Shown: positions 26,901 through 35,079 of the stretch, piece after piece
How positions within the stretch are numbered: the stretch's first letter is position 1
How the letters are laid out: each line of letters begins with the position of its first letter
Source of the DNA: Streptomyces tubercidicus
Lineage (GTDB): Bacteria; Actinomycetota; Actinomycetes; Streptomycetales; Streptomycetaceae
Assembly: GCF_027497495.1 (NCBI RefSeq)
Contig: NZ_CP114205.1
Location: 4,216,001 to 4,280,000, forward strand
DNA length: 64,000 bases
Direction of reading: 5' to 3'
Notes under the pieces: model-generated
Databases searched by the model: none
Told to the model about the DNA's origin: nothing
The model's input: only the letters and a program-made list of their open reading frames with translations
Translations under genes and position numbers: made by a program

Positions 26901-28471
26901 CCCGCACCACCCCCACCGGCGCCGTCACCGAACTCACCTATGACGAGCTGGGAAACCGCGACAGCCTCACCGTCGACGGGCACCGGATGGCCTTCACCCA
27001 CGACGTACTCGGCAAGGAGATGGCCCGCGTCTGGGGCAGCCGGACCTCGCCCGTGGAGGCGACGAGCGACTGGGACCCGGCCGGACGTCCCATCGCCCAG
27101 CGCCTCGCCACCTCCGCCGGCACCCTGCGCGAGCGCACCTACACCTATCGTGCGGACGATCACCTCGCGGCCGTCACGGACGCGACGACGGGCCTGAGCC
27201 GGCAGATGGAACTCGACCAGGTGGGTCGCCCGTTGGCTGTGACCGCCGACGGCTGGACCGAGTCCTACGCCTACGACCAGGCGGGCAACCAGACGTCGGC
27301 GACGTGGCCGGAGAAGGCCGGGCGGGCGGAGGCCCGCGGCGAGCGCACCTACACGGGCACCCGCATCCAGGCCGCGGGGGCGGTGCGCTACGAGTACGAC
27401 GCCGCCGGCCGCATGGTGCTGCGTCAGAAGCGCCGTCTGTCGAGGAAGCCCGACACCTGGCGCTACGAATGGAACGCAGAGGACCAGCTCACCTCGTGCG
27501 TGACGCCCGACGGCACCCGCTGGCGCTACACCTATGACCCGCTGGCCCGGCGTACCGCCAAGTACCGCATGGCGGAGGACGGGTCGGTCGCCGAGGCGGT
27601 CCACTTCACCTGGGACGAGACCCGCCTCGCCGAACAGACCGACACCGCCAACGGCATCACCCTCACCTGGGACCACGACGACTACCGGCCCCTGACACAG
27701 CTGGAGCGCAAGCCGAGGACGCAGGAGGGGTACGACTCCCGGTTCTTCTCGATCGTGACCGACCTGGTCGGTACTCCCACCGAACTGGTGGATGAGCAGG
27801 GCGGCATCGCCTGGCGCTCCCGCGCCACTCTCTGGGGTGTCACCAGTCGCAACCGCGATGCCACGGCCACCACCCCGCTGCGCTTTCCCGGCCAGTACCA
27901 GGACCCCGAAACCGGCCTTCACTACAACTACTTCCGCCACTACGACCCGGAGACGGGACGCTACGTCTCACCCGACCCGCTCGGACTGGACCCGGCGCCG
28001 AACCCGGTCGCCTACGTCTCGAACCCCTCGACCGCGTACGACCCACTCGGTCTGGAGGACTGTGGCCATACGGCCGAGATCTACATCCTGCAGTCCGGCG
28101 GGGGTTACAGGCCGTGGCCCATCAGGGCCGAGTACACGGTGCGGACCCCGGGATCCGGCGAGGCCAGGACCGAGGCGGAAGCCACTCTCCCCAGAAACTG
28201 GGCGTACGGGAACGTCGTCCACACGGAACACCGTTTCTCCCGCATGGCCGGCGCCAGCACCGGCAACAAGGTCTCCATCCCGAACGACCCGTATCACCTC
28301 CGGGCTCCGGTCGCCCGGGGAGAAGCCGTATTCATGCAAGGCACACGGTCGCCGTGCAGCAGCTGCAAGGGTGCGATGAACCGCATGGCCAACGAACTCG
28401 GAGTCAACGTCCGGTACGCCTGGTCGGACAAGACCTGGGACGCGGGGGGAGGTATGAAGTGGAGGGAGTGA
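23966..28471 (+). CDS. RHS-repeat polymorphic toxin with deaminase-like C-terminus
   Basis: A 1501-residue polymorphic toxin. Residues 1-210 are helical and coiled (LGDLAEQVRKLHSSYDQAAG), fit for type VII export; a hydrophobic section follows (residues 225-310). DUF6531 begins near CATDPVDVATGEM (331), followed by some 900 residues of YD/RHS repeats that form a shell. The RHS core closes with GRYVSPDPLGL and a second DPLGL (1359-1363). The last 138 residues are the variable toxin: His1419-x-Glu1421 and Pro1463-Cys1464-x-x-Cys1467 match the zinc site of nucleic-acid deaminases, similar to Pput_2613 or MafB19-like toxins. The target base is unknown. Start ATG uses GAGG; no immunity gene follows. 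Confidence 0.88.
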   Translation: MARPAVSDWEDVFGFSDDPTPGDTEVLGQLARSYRSVADNAGDALPLVSGLENQQVGEGKTMEKLRDKLGDLAEQVRKLHSSYDQAAGALDTYVHSLRDQQRNADNALEKGREAKERLASATEAVRAAGATIGQLDAVDHPPDDIEARTSTRRAMDEAKSSQSTAQGHADDAQADLDAARLLAEDARQVREEDAATAAQKLDDARDESVAGYSLWDKIKKAFSKALGIISAVLGVLALLIPGLQGLGIALTIGAVVAGAASLGINMSIMAETGDWDIGEIVLGVVGLVAGGGALLKGVGSIGSALKGVARNGLNKIGSAFRPNGRGAGIKKCATDPVDVATGEMLMIKTDLELHGVLPLRLTRTYLSTYRYGQFFGPSWASTLDERLEVDGRGRAFWAREDGSILSYPRLPEAGSVDDLVWPEEGARLPLAAEETAEGEVTYSVADPHTGVSSRFADRPTPGAEDDTRVHWLVRWHDRNGNEVRIEREEDGSPTAMVHSGGYRVEVNCVAGLLLDVAVATPDGPVEVMSYRHDADGNLSHVVNSSAQAMVFDYDDRNRITAWTDRNDSTYRYVYDDANRVTETIGPEGYLSSQWSYDPDEQRNHFTDACGATTTYQLNDLYQVVAETDPLGHTVHTEWDRYDHLLSRTDALGHTTRYEYDQCHNLTVVRLPDGKSSTTAYNRLNQPTVQTQPDGSVWRQEFDERGNLTSLTAPDGTTHHLTRHPTGATATATDPSGGLVRFEADAAGLTVGVDSGSGGTATAERDAFGRLIALTDPFGAVTRTEWTVEGRLARSIAPDGRVKRMSWDGEGNCLSATDSAGGATRYEYTHFDLLAARTGPDGVRYTFAYDAERRLTQVRNPQGLTWDYAYDAAGRLTSESDFDGREVTYTHDASGRLLARTTPLGEEISFQYNSVDEILLKNVAGTTTSYEYDQAGSLVRMASPDSTLEFERDAMGRVLAETVDGRRTGFTYDVLGRRTSRTTPTGAVTELTYDELGNRDSLTVDGHRMAFTHDVLGKEMARVWGSRTSPVEATSDWDPAGRPIAQRLATSAGTLRERTYTYRADDHLAAVTDATTGLSRQMELDQVGRPLAVTADGWTESYAYDQAGNQTSATWPEKAGRAEARGERTYTGTRIQAAGAVRYEYDAAGRMVLRQKRRLSRKPDTWRYEWNAEDQLTSCVTPDGTRWRYTYDPLARRTAKYRMAEDGSVAEAVHFTWDETRLAEQTDTANGITLTWDHDDYRPLTQLERKPRTQEGYDSRFFSIVTDLVGTPTELVDEQGGIAWRSRATLWGVTSRNRDATATTPLRFPGQYQDPETGLHYNYFRHYDPETGRYVSPDPLGLDPAPNPVAYVSNPSTAYDPLGLEDCGHTAEIYILQSGGGYRPWPIRAEYTVRTPGSGEARTEAEATLPRNWAYGNVVHTEHRFSRMAGASTGNKVSIPNDPYHLRAPVARGEAVFMQGTRSPCSSCKGAMNRMANELGVNVRYAWSDKTWDAGGGMKWRE

Positions 28472-28607
28472 ACCCGGCGCGAACCCCTCCCGCCGGTGCC
28501 GTGGCGGGGAGATCCCCGAACCGCATGAGATCGGTTGATTCCGCCCCTTCGGAGTTGATCCCTCTCGTTCCCGGAAGGCCCTGCACCCGCACGGGGTGAC
28601 AGCAGAA

Positions 28608-28647
28608 GAGGGCCCCACCGGAACTCACGTTCCTCGGTGGGGCCCTC
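28608..28647. terminator. Bidirectional hairpin between convergent genes
   Basis: A perfect 13-bp stem, GAGGGCCCCACCG paired with CGGTGGGGCCCTC, with a 14-base loop. It lies between the convergent RHS toxin and FtsK-type ATPase genes and would stop both transcripts. The 136 bases between the toxin stop and this hairpin hold no plausible gene. Confidence 0.85.
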
Positions 28648-28668
28648 GCGCATGCCGTCCCCGTAGGG

Positions 28669-31600
28669 TCAGCTGCCGGGCTTCGGCAGGACGGTCTCCG
28701 GGACCTGAACCGTCCGCAGCACCCCGTCGCCCAGGTGCAGGATCGCCCGGCCCGGACGGGCCGCGCCCAGCCGGCTGCGCGGGACCTTCACGCCGATCAG
28801 TTCGCCGTCGCTCATGTTCTGCGGCTTCAGCAGCAGGCCGCACCGGTTGCGGCGGGCCTCGGTGTGCCAGCCGGAGAAGCCGGAGGAGAGCCGGTCGGTC
28901 TGCCCGGCGATCACCAGGCCCCGGCCGGTCTCGGCACCGGACTTGGCGATCGGCGTGAGAACGGACTCCGCCTTCGACTTCAGCAACAGGTCGGCGTCGT
29001 CCAGGATCACCACGGCGCCCTTCGGCGCGGAGGCCAGCGCCTGCTCAAGGGCCGTGGGGTCGATGTCGGCCTCGTCGAACACCGCGAGGACCCCGGGCCG
29101 TCCGGCGAGCCGGCGCAGCGGCGACCTGGCCGGCGCGCCGATGACGATGGGTGTCCTGACCGAGAGCAGCGACATGGCCAGCGTCGCCAGGACGGTGCTG
29201 CGCCCGGAGCGGGCCGGCCCGGAGACGAGGAACGTCGGCGTGACGGAGAAGTCGGGTCCGACCGCCGTGAGTTCGTCGCCGCCGACACCGGACAGGGCCC
29301 ACCGTGCGGACGGCAGCGGCCGCGGCACGTACTGCATCGCCTGCTCCCAGGTGAGCCGGTCCGGCAGCGTGTCGACGCGGAACGGCCGGGTGGCGGCCGG
29401 GAGGTGCACCGCCTGCTGCCGGCACTGCTCGGCGATCTGCTGGAGCGCCGCGGCCTGCGCCTGGCCCTCCGGGTTCTGCGTGAGGAGCGCGATCTGCACC
29501 TCCGCCTTGTCGGCGGCACGGAAGGCGCGGCCCGGCGGGATCTCGTCCGGCACGTTGCGCTGGGTGATGCCGATCTGCCCGTACTCGGACTTCTCGTTCA
29601 GCTTGAGTACGAGCTTGTCCTCGGTGGAGCCGGTGACCCGGCTGGAGAACAGCGCCCGGTCACCGGTCATCACCAGGTGGATGCCGACGCTCGCGCCGTC
29701 CCGGAGCAGGGTCAGCACGGCGTTCAGCAGGTTCCCGGAGTCGTACTCGCCGAGCTGCTTGTCGAAGACCTCCCAGCGGTCGATGAACAGCAGGATGTGC
29801 GGCGGCCGTTCGGACTCCGGCAGGGCGCGGCGCAGCTCCGCCAGGTCGGCGCTGCCGCGCGCGGCGAGCATCTCCTGACGTCGGCCCAGCTCCTCGGTCA
29901 GCCGGGCGAGCAGCCGGGCCACCCGGTCGGGCTGGGTGCGCTGGGTGATGGCCCCGCAGTGCGGCAGGCCCTCGATGGGCAGCAGCGCGCCGTTGCCGCA
30001 GTCGATGCCGTACATGTGCAGCTTGTCGGCGGAGTGGGCGAGGGCCGTGACGCCGGCGATGGTGCGCAGCGTCTGGGACCTGCCCTGCCGGGGCGAGCCG
30101 ATGATGTGCAGGTGCCCGAGCGTCGCCGGGTCGATCACCAGGGCCTGCCGGGCCTGTTGGGCGGGCAGGTCCACCACGCCGTACGCGACGGGCGCGAGGT
30201 CGTAGTCCGAGGCCGGGACCGGCGGCAGTTCGGCGGTGACCAGCTGCTCGGGCAGCGGCGGCAGCCAGGGGCTGTGCTGTGCGGGGATGCCCATGTCCCG
30301 GTCCGCCGCGCGGATCGCCGTGACGAGGCCGGTGAGGTCGGTCTCCACCTCGGCGGGGGCGGCCGCGGTGCGGGGCCGCTGCGGGAGCGGTTCGCCGAGC
30401 CGTTCCCAGCCGACCGCCACCGCCCAGGGCGCCGGCAGCGAGGCCGCCGCGGCGCCGGGCCGGCGGCCGCCGACCCGTCCGGACTGGAACGGCACCAGGG
30501 AGTTCTGGCCGAAGCGGACATAGGCGCGGCCGGGTGTGCTCTGCGAAATCCCGGCGGCCTCCGAGGAGTTGAGGACGTCCTGGCTCTCGCCGGCGTCCGT
30601 CACCCGCAGCGCGATCCGCAGGTTGGTGTTGGCGCGGATCTCCGAGGAGACCACGCCGCTGGGGCGCTGGGTCGCCAGGATCAGATGGATGCCGAGGCTG
30701 CGGCCCCGCTGCGCGATGTTGACCAGGCCCTTCACGAAGTCCGGCAGATCCCGCACCATCGAGGCGAACTCATCGATGACGATCAGCAGCCGGGGCATCG
30801 GCGCACGTCCCGCGGCCGGTTCGCGCTCCAGCAGCTCGACATAGTCCTCGATGTCCTTGGCACCGGCCGCGGCGAGGATGTGTTCGCGCCGGGTGAGCTC
30901 CGCCGTCAGCGACACCAGGGCCCGTTCGACGAGATGGGCGTCGAGGTCGGTGACCATGCCGACGGTGTGCGGCAGGTCCACACAGTCCTTGAACGCGGAG
31001 CCGCCCTTGTAGTCGACCAGGACGAAGGTCATCGCGTCCGGACGGTTCGCCACCGCGAGCGAGGCGACCAGCGTCTGGAGGAGTTCGGACTTGCCGGAGC
31101 CGGTGGTCCCGGCGACCAGCCCGTGCGGGCCGTCGCGCCGCAGGTCGAGGGAGAACGGGCCGTCCAGGGAGACGCCGACGGCCGCCCGGGTCGAGCGGCC
31201 CCCGGCCGACCAGCGCGCCCGGATGCCCGCGGCCTGCGGCGGGTCGAGGGCGAGGACATCGAGCAGCCGCGCGGAACCGGGGAGCACCGCGGCCTCCTCA
31301 CCGTCCCCGCCTGGGTCCCGCATCGGGCCCATCGCCCGCGCCAGCGAACGGCACCAGTCCAGGGACACCACGTCGGGCCGGATGCCCCCGACGGTGCCCC
31401 GCCCGGAGCGGCCCACCCGCACGGTGCCGCCGGGCTCCTCGGCGACGACGGCCTGGCACTCCTCGGGCAGCAGCCGCTCCTCGGCGTCCAGGCAGACCGC
31501 GCGGACGCCGACGGACGGTCCGTCGCGCAGGATCTGCGTCACGCCGGGCAGCGAACGCAGCCTGCGGGCCCCGTCGAGCACGACCAGCACATCGGGCCCG

Positions 31601-33063
31601 GCGGTCCGGCTCCGCCGGTCCTCCGCCCCGGCCCGCTCCGCGATCAGCGCGGTGAGTTCGGCGACCCGCCGGGCGCAGGTCTCGGTGCCGTAGCCGATGC
31701 TCGCCGGGGTGTCGCCGGACTTCTTCCGTACGTGCGGCAGCCAGCGCAGCCAGGACCAGCCGTCCCGGCCCGGCCCGCCGGTCGTCAGCAGGTGGATCTG
31801 GAGGTCACGGGGGCTGTGCAGGACGGCGGCCTGGGCGATGGCCCACTGTGCCACGGCGCGCGCGGCCGGGCCCTCACCGGCGATGCCCAGAACGTCGTGC
31901 TCCCGCAGCGGAACGGTCACCGGCACGTCGTAGGCGGTCCACGGGTCCTGGCGGCGGTGCTCGTCCTTGGTCGGGTCCTGGAGCACCACGTCGGAGGGCA
32001 GATCGGCGGTCCCGATGCGCAGTTCCAGGAAGTCGGCGTCCGAGGTACGGCGCTCCCACAGGCGGCGCCGGGGGCCGACGGCGGTCAGCGCCACCTCGGC
32101 CGGGTCGGGGAAGCCACGGCGCCGGGCGGTGCGTTCGGCCGTCAGGGCCTGCTCCGCGTCGCCCTCGATGCGCGCCTTCTTCTCCTCGTAGGCGGCGACC
32201 GTCTCGGAGTGCGACTGGCGTCCGCTGCGCCGGCTCATCAGGTAGTTGCCGAGGATCACGACCGGGGAGAGCAGCCCGAAGAACAGCATCTGCCAGCGGC
32301 CGAAGGCCAGCGCCCCGACCCCCGCCATCACCACGGGGGCGGCCGCGGTGATCCACGGCAGCGGCCGCGCGGCGGGCGGCGCGGGCGGCGAGGGCAGGGT
32401 GAAGCGGGTGGCGGTCTCGGCCGGGCGCAGCCGCGGCGGCCGGTTGTAGTCCCAGCCGGTGCCGTCCTCCGACGGCTGCACGGCCGCGTCCGGCCGCTGC
32501 GGAAGGGCGAGTTCGAGCAGAGCGCCGCCGACGAGGAGCTGTGCGCCGGCCGGCCAGGCGGTGGCCCCGGCGAGGTCCGCACGGTCCAGTTGCGGGGTAC
32601 CGCCGTCCGGCGCCGACGCGTCGGGCGCCACCCGGCAGCGTCCCCGGGGGCCCACCGTCAGCACGGCGCACGGACGGTCCGGCAGGGTGCGCAGCACCTG
32701 GGCGCTCCCGTCGGGTGCCAGCCCGATGCGGTACTCGCCGATGTCGAGCCGGTGCACCGTGCCCGCCCCGGCCCCGCCGACCACACGGACCTCCACCAGC
32801 CCGTCCGGTTCGGCCGACGAGGTGCCGGCCGGGCGGCCCAGGCCCACGATGGCCGCGTGCCGCAGCGGCGCGTCCCGCAGCCGCAGGTCCCCGGGCAGCA
32901 GCTGGTCACCGGCGTACAGGCCGAGGCCCTCCGGGGGCCGGTGGACACCACCCGCCCCGGCCAGCGCCTCCGCGACGGCGTGCACCGGCGTGTCGGGGTC
33001 GGCGTCGAGGTGGACGTCGAACGCGTCACCGTCCCCCTCGACCACGGTCAACATCAACGACAC
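28669..33063 (-). CDS. FtsK/EssC-type secretion ATPase with FHA-like N-terminus
   Basis: A 1464-residue membrane ATPase, as long as Firmicute EssC and longer than typical actinobacterial EccC. An N-terminal ubiquitin-like/FHA-like region covers residues 1-190 (VRVVGGAGAGTVHRLDIGEY). Two membrane helices are at 231-275 and a coiled segment follows. The first motor domain has Walker A GTTGSGKSE (about 650) and Walker B LLIVIDEF. The second and third carry GSPRQGRSQT (about 988) and GPARSGRSTV (about 1284), with Arg in place of the catalytic Lys, so they are probably inactive and bind cargo. Start GTG 33063 has GGAGG eight bases before. It should move WXG100 proteins and the RHS toxin across the membrane. 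Confidence 0.9.
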   Translation of the reverse strand: MSLMLTVVEGDGDAFDVHLDADPDTPVHAVAEALAGAGGVHRPPEGLGLYAGDQLLPGDLRLRDAPLRHAAIVGLGRPAGTSSAEPDGLVEVRVVGGAGAGTVHRLDIGEYRIGLAPDGSAQVLRTLPDRPCAVLTVGPRGRCRVAPDASAPDGGTPQLDRADLAGATAWPAGAQLLVGGALLELALPQRPDAAVQPSEDGTGWDYNRPPRLRPAETATRFTLPSPPAPPAARPLPWITAAAPVVMAGVGALAFGRWQMLFFGLLSPVVILGNYLMSRRSGRQSHSETVAAYEEKKARIEGDAEQALTAERTARRRGFPDPAEVALTAVGPRRRLWERRTSDADFLELRIGTADLPSDVVLQDPTKDEHRRQDPWTAYDVPVTVPLREHDVLGIAGEGPAARAVAQWAIAQAAVLHSPRDLQIHLLTTGGPGRDGWSWLRWLPHVRKKSGDTPASIGYGTETCARRVAELTALIAERAGAEDRRSRTAGPDVLVVLDGARRLRSLPGVTQILRDGPSVGVRAVCLDAEERLLPEECQAVVAEEPGGTVRVGRSGRGTVGGIRPDVVSLDWCRSLARAMGPMRDPGGDGEEAAVLPGSARLLDVLALDPPQAAGIRARWSAGGRSTRAAVGVSLDGPFSLDLRRDGPHGLVAGTTGSGKSELLQTLVASLAVANRPDAMTFVLVDYKGGSAFKDCVDLPHTVGMVTDLDAHLVERALVSLTAELTRREHILAAAGAKDIEDYVELLEREPAAGRAPMPRLLIVIDEFASMVRDLPDFVKGLVNIAQRGRSLGIHLILATQRPSGVVSSEIRANTNLRIALRVTDAGESQDVLNSSEAAGISQSTPGRAYVRFGQNSLVPFQSGRVGGRRPGAAAASLPAPWAVAVGWERLGEPLPQRPRTAAAPAEVETDLTGLVTAIRAADRDMGIPAQHSPWLPPLPEQLVTAELPPVPASDYDLAPVAYGVVDLPAQQARQALVIDPATLGHLHIIGSPRQGRSQTLRTIAGVTALAHSADKLHMYGIDCGNGALLPIEGLPHCGAITQRTQPDRVARLLARLTEELGRRQEMLAARGSADLAELRRALPESERPPHILLFIDRWEVFDKQLGEYDSGNLLNAVLTLLRDGASVGIHLVMTGDRALFSSRVTGSTEDKLVLKLNEKSEYGQIGITQRNVPDEIPPGRAFRAADKAEVQIALLTQNPEGQAQAAALQQIAEQCRQQAVHLPAATRPFRVDTLPDRLTWEQAMQYVPRPLPSARWALSGVGGDELTAVGPDFSVTPTFLVSGPARSGRSTVLATLAMSLLSVRTPIVIGAPARSPLRRLAGRPGVLAVFDEADIDPTALEQALASAPKGAVVILDDADLLLKSKAESVLTPIAKSGAETGRGLVIAGQTDRLSSGFSGWHTEARRNRCGLLLKPQNMSDGELIGVKVPRSRLGAARPGRAILHLGDGVLRTVQVPETVLPKPGS

Positions 33064-33151
33064 GAAAACGTCCTCCAGCCGGCGTGAATGCGGGGGCCGC
33101 GGGGGCCGTGTTCGAGGCTCCCGTGCCACTGACGGGACCTACGGGCCCGGC

Positions 33152-33225
33152 CCGTGAACGGTTCACGGACGGTTCACGGACGGTGCGCGGACGCGGTACG
33201 GACCCGCCGGTGAACCGTCCGCGCC
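33152..33225. promoter_or_regulatory. GGTTCACGGAC repeats in divergent promoter region
   Basis: Between the secretion ATPase and the membrane-protein gene there is a palindrome GTGAACGGTTCAC (33154-33166), an adjacent direct repeat GGTTCACGGAC (33160-33170 and 33171-33181) and an inverted partner GGTGAACCGTCCG (about 33209-33221). They lie in a 270-base divergent region and are plausible operators for both genes. The binding factor is unknown. Confidence 0.5.
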
Positions 33226-33333
33226 CGCGCCCCGTATGGACATCGGGTGCACGGCGCCGCGACTCCGCCGCGGTGCCCCCGTTTTCCACCGTCCCGGCTC
33301 CGCCGCCGGGGAGTCCCGACAAGGAGTCAGAAG

Positions 33334-34272
33334 ATGATCTGGTACGTCCTGGCCGTGGTGCTGGGGCTGGCGCTGATCGGGGCGGTGGCCGCGCTGGTCG
33401 TGACCGAGCGGCGGCCCCGCCCGCCGAAGCCCGCCGCTCCCTCGGCCGCCGTCGTGGGCCGGGAGGCGCTGGACGTGGTCGACGCGGGCCTGCGCCGGCT
33501 GACCGGCGAATGCCTGCGTTCCGCCCGGTCGCTGCCCGACCTCTACGCCGTCGTCTACTCCGAGGAGCGGCTGGGACTGCTGCTGGCCGGTGCGGAGGAG
33601 ACCGCCCCCGCGCCGTGGACCGCCGAGGCGGACGGCGAGCGCTGGACGATCTCGCCGGACGCCCTGCACCGCCCCGGTCCGGAGGGCGAACCGGCGCTGC
33701 CGTTCGCGCTGACGGTGACGGTCGGGCTGGACGGCGCCGACCGGGTGCTGGTCGACCTCTCCCGGGCGGGGGGTCCGGTCTCCGTGGCGGGCCCGGACGA
33801 GGAGGTGCGCGGCCTGGTGCGCGCCGTCGTCATCGAGGCGCTCGCGGGCCCGGTGGGGTCGCTCGCCGAGGTCACCCTGGTGGGGTCGCTGGCCGGCGAC
33901 GGGCTGCTGGGCGACGATGTGCCGCGGACCTCGCGGCTGCACACCGCGGCCAGTGTGGAGGAGGCGTTCGCCAGGGCGGCTTCGGCGCCGGGAGCGCCGG
34001 AGCCCGGCGCGTCCGACGTCACCCAGATCTTCCGGCTGATCGAGGGCAGCAGCCGGATCGCCGTCCAGGGCGAGGCGCCGCACCTGTTCGTCGTGGACGC
34101 CTCACAACTCCCGCGGCGGCAGGGGGCGCTGGACGGCCTGCGGCGCGGCGACGCGCTGCTGGTGCTCGGCGACGCGCCCGCGGGGTGGCGCTGGCAGGCC
34201 GGTGCGGACGGATCGCTCGACACCGGACCGCTCGGCCTGGAGATCACCCGGCACGCGGGGCGGATGGCGTGA
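33334..34272 (+). CDS. Single-pass membrane protein next to secretion ATPase
   Basis: A 312-residue protein with an N-terminal membrane helix (MIWYVLAVVLGLALIGAVAALVV) and a soluble body of 280 residues. The body (LDVVDAGLRRLTGECLRSA, then LPDLYAVVYSEERLGLLLAG) resembles the central region of Streptomyces LysM/BTAD-type proteins, as far as I recall them. The N-in orientation puts the body in the cytoplasm or outside, depending on topology; basic residues after the helix favour the cytoplasm. Start ATG is behind AAGGAGT. It is divergent from the ATPase and may be a membrane partner in export. Confidence 0.75.
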   Translation: MIWYVLAVVLGLALIGAVAALVVTERRPRPPKPAAPSAAVVGREALDVVDAGLRRLTGECLRSARSLPDLYAVVYSEERLGLLLAGAEETAPAPWTAEADGERWTISPDALHRPGPEGEPALPFALTVTVGLDGADRVLVDLSRAGGPVSVAGPDEEVRGLVRAVVIEALAGPVGSLAEVTLVGSLAGDGLLGDDVPRTSRLHTAASVEEAFARAASAPGAPEPGASDVTQIFRLIEGSSRIAVQGEAPHLFVVDASQLPRRQGALDGLRRGDALLVLGDAPAGWRWQAGADGSLDTGPLGLEITRHAGRMA

Positions 34273-34275
34273 CGG

Positions 34276-34860
34276 TCATCCGGCCTCGCGGTCCCGGCCG
34301 TCCCTGTGCAGCCCGCGGCTGCGCAGCGCCTCCCGCAGGGCGCGGGCGGCGTAGTACGTCCGGGACTTGACCGTGCCGGGCGGGACGCCGAGGACCTGGG
34401 CCGTCTGGTTGACGCTGCGTCCCAGGTAGTGCACGTGCAGCAGAACCTCGCGCTGCGGCGGCCGCAGGTCCCGCAACGCCTCGAAGAGCACCTGGGAGGT
34501 GAGGAGGTGGTCCACGTCGTCGGAGACCGGCAGGTGGGCGAGTTCCGGGTCGCCGGTCTCCGGTGGTCTGGCCTGGCGGGCCCGGTGGCCGTCGATGACG
34601 AGGTTGCGCAGCACGGTGAACAGCCACGGCCGCACCGAATCCGCGGTCGGATCGAGGTCCCCCGCGTGCCGCCAGGCGCGTATCGCCACCTCCTGGAGCA
34701 CGTCCTCGGCGTGGTGCCAGTCGCCGCCCAGCCGCCGGGCGGCGAACTGCAGCAGCGCGCTGCCGTGGAACTGGTACAGGGCTCTGAGGAATTCCTCGGG
34801 ACGGGGATCCGCGGTGCGGGGGCCGGGCATGCTGGCTTCGGTCGAAGCACTGGCCGACAA
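34276..34860 (-). CDS. ECF-type RNA polymerase sigma factor
   Basis: A 194-residue sigma-70 family protein with only regions 2 and 4. Region 2 runs FLRALYQFHGSALLQFAARR to EDVLQEVAIRAWRH and PWLFTVLRNLVID; region 4 is LRPPQREVLLHVHYLGRSVN with helix-turn-helix VPPGTVKSRTYYAARALREA. It looks like the SigL/SigK branch of ECF factors. TTG 34860 is chosen because GGAGAG lies seven bases before; ATG 34830 is an alternative. No anti-sigma gene adjoins. The stop is three bases from that of the convergent membrane-protein gene. Confidence 0.85.
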   Translation of the reverse strand: MSASASTEASMPGPRTADPRPEEFLRALYQFHGSALLQFAARRLGGDWHHAEDVLQEVAIRAWRHAGDLDPTADSVRPWLFTVLRNLVIDGHRARQARPPETGDPELAHLPVSDDVDHLLTSQVLFEALRDLRPPQREVLLHVHYLGRSVNQTAQVLGVPPGTVKSRTYYAARALREALRSRGLHRDGRDREAG

Positions 34861-35079
34861 AGGCTTTCTCTCCGGTCATCTGGGGGGAGGACGGGTGCGG
34901 CCGGCGGCCGCCGACGCGAGCGGTCGTCCGCTCCGTGCGGCGGGCCCGCCGGCCCGCGGCGGCGGTGAACGCGCCCCGGTCGGGCGTGAGCTGCGGCCGG
35001 AACGTGCCCCGTTGCACGTCCCGGCGCGTACGGACACGGCCGCGCCGCGCGCTCCGTGGCGGGCGCCGGCCGGCCGCCG

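Noticed and set aside
28735..33087. 1450-codon plus-strand open frame
   Set aside because: Mirror of the secretion ATPase gene; its translation is low-complexity Gly/Arg/Gln without domains.
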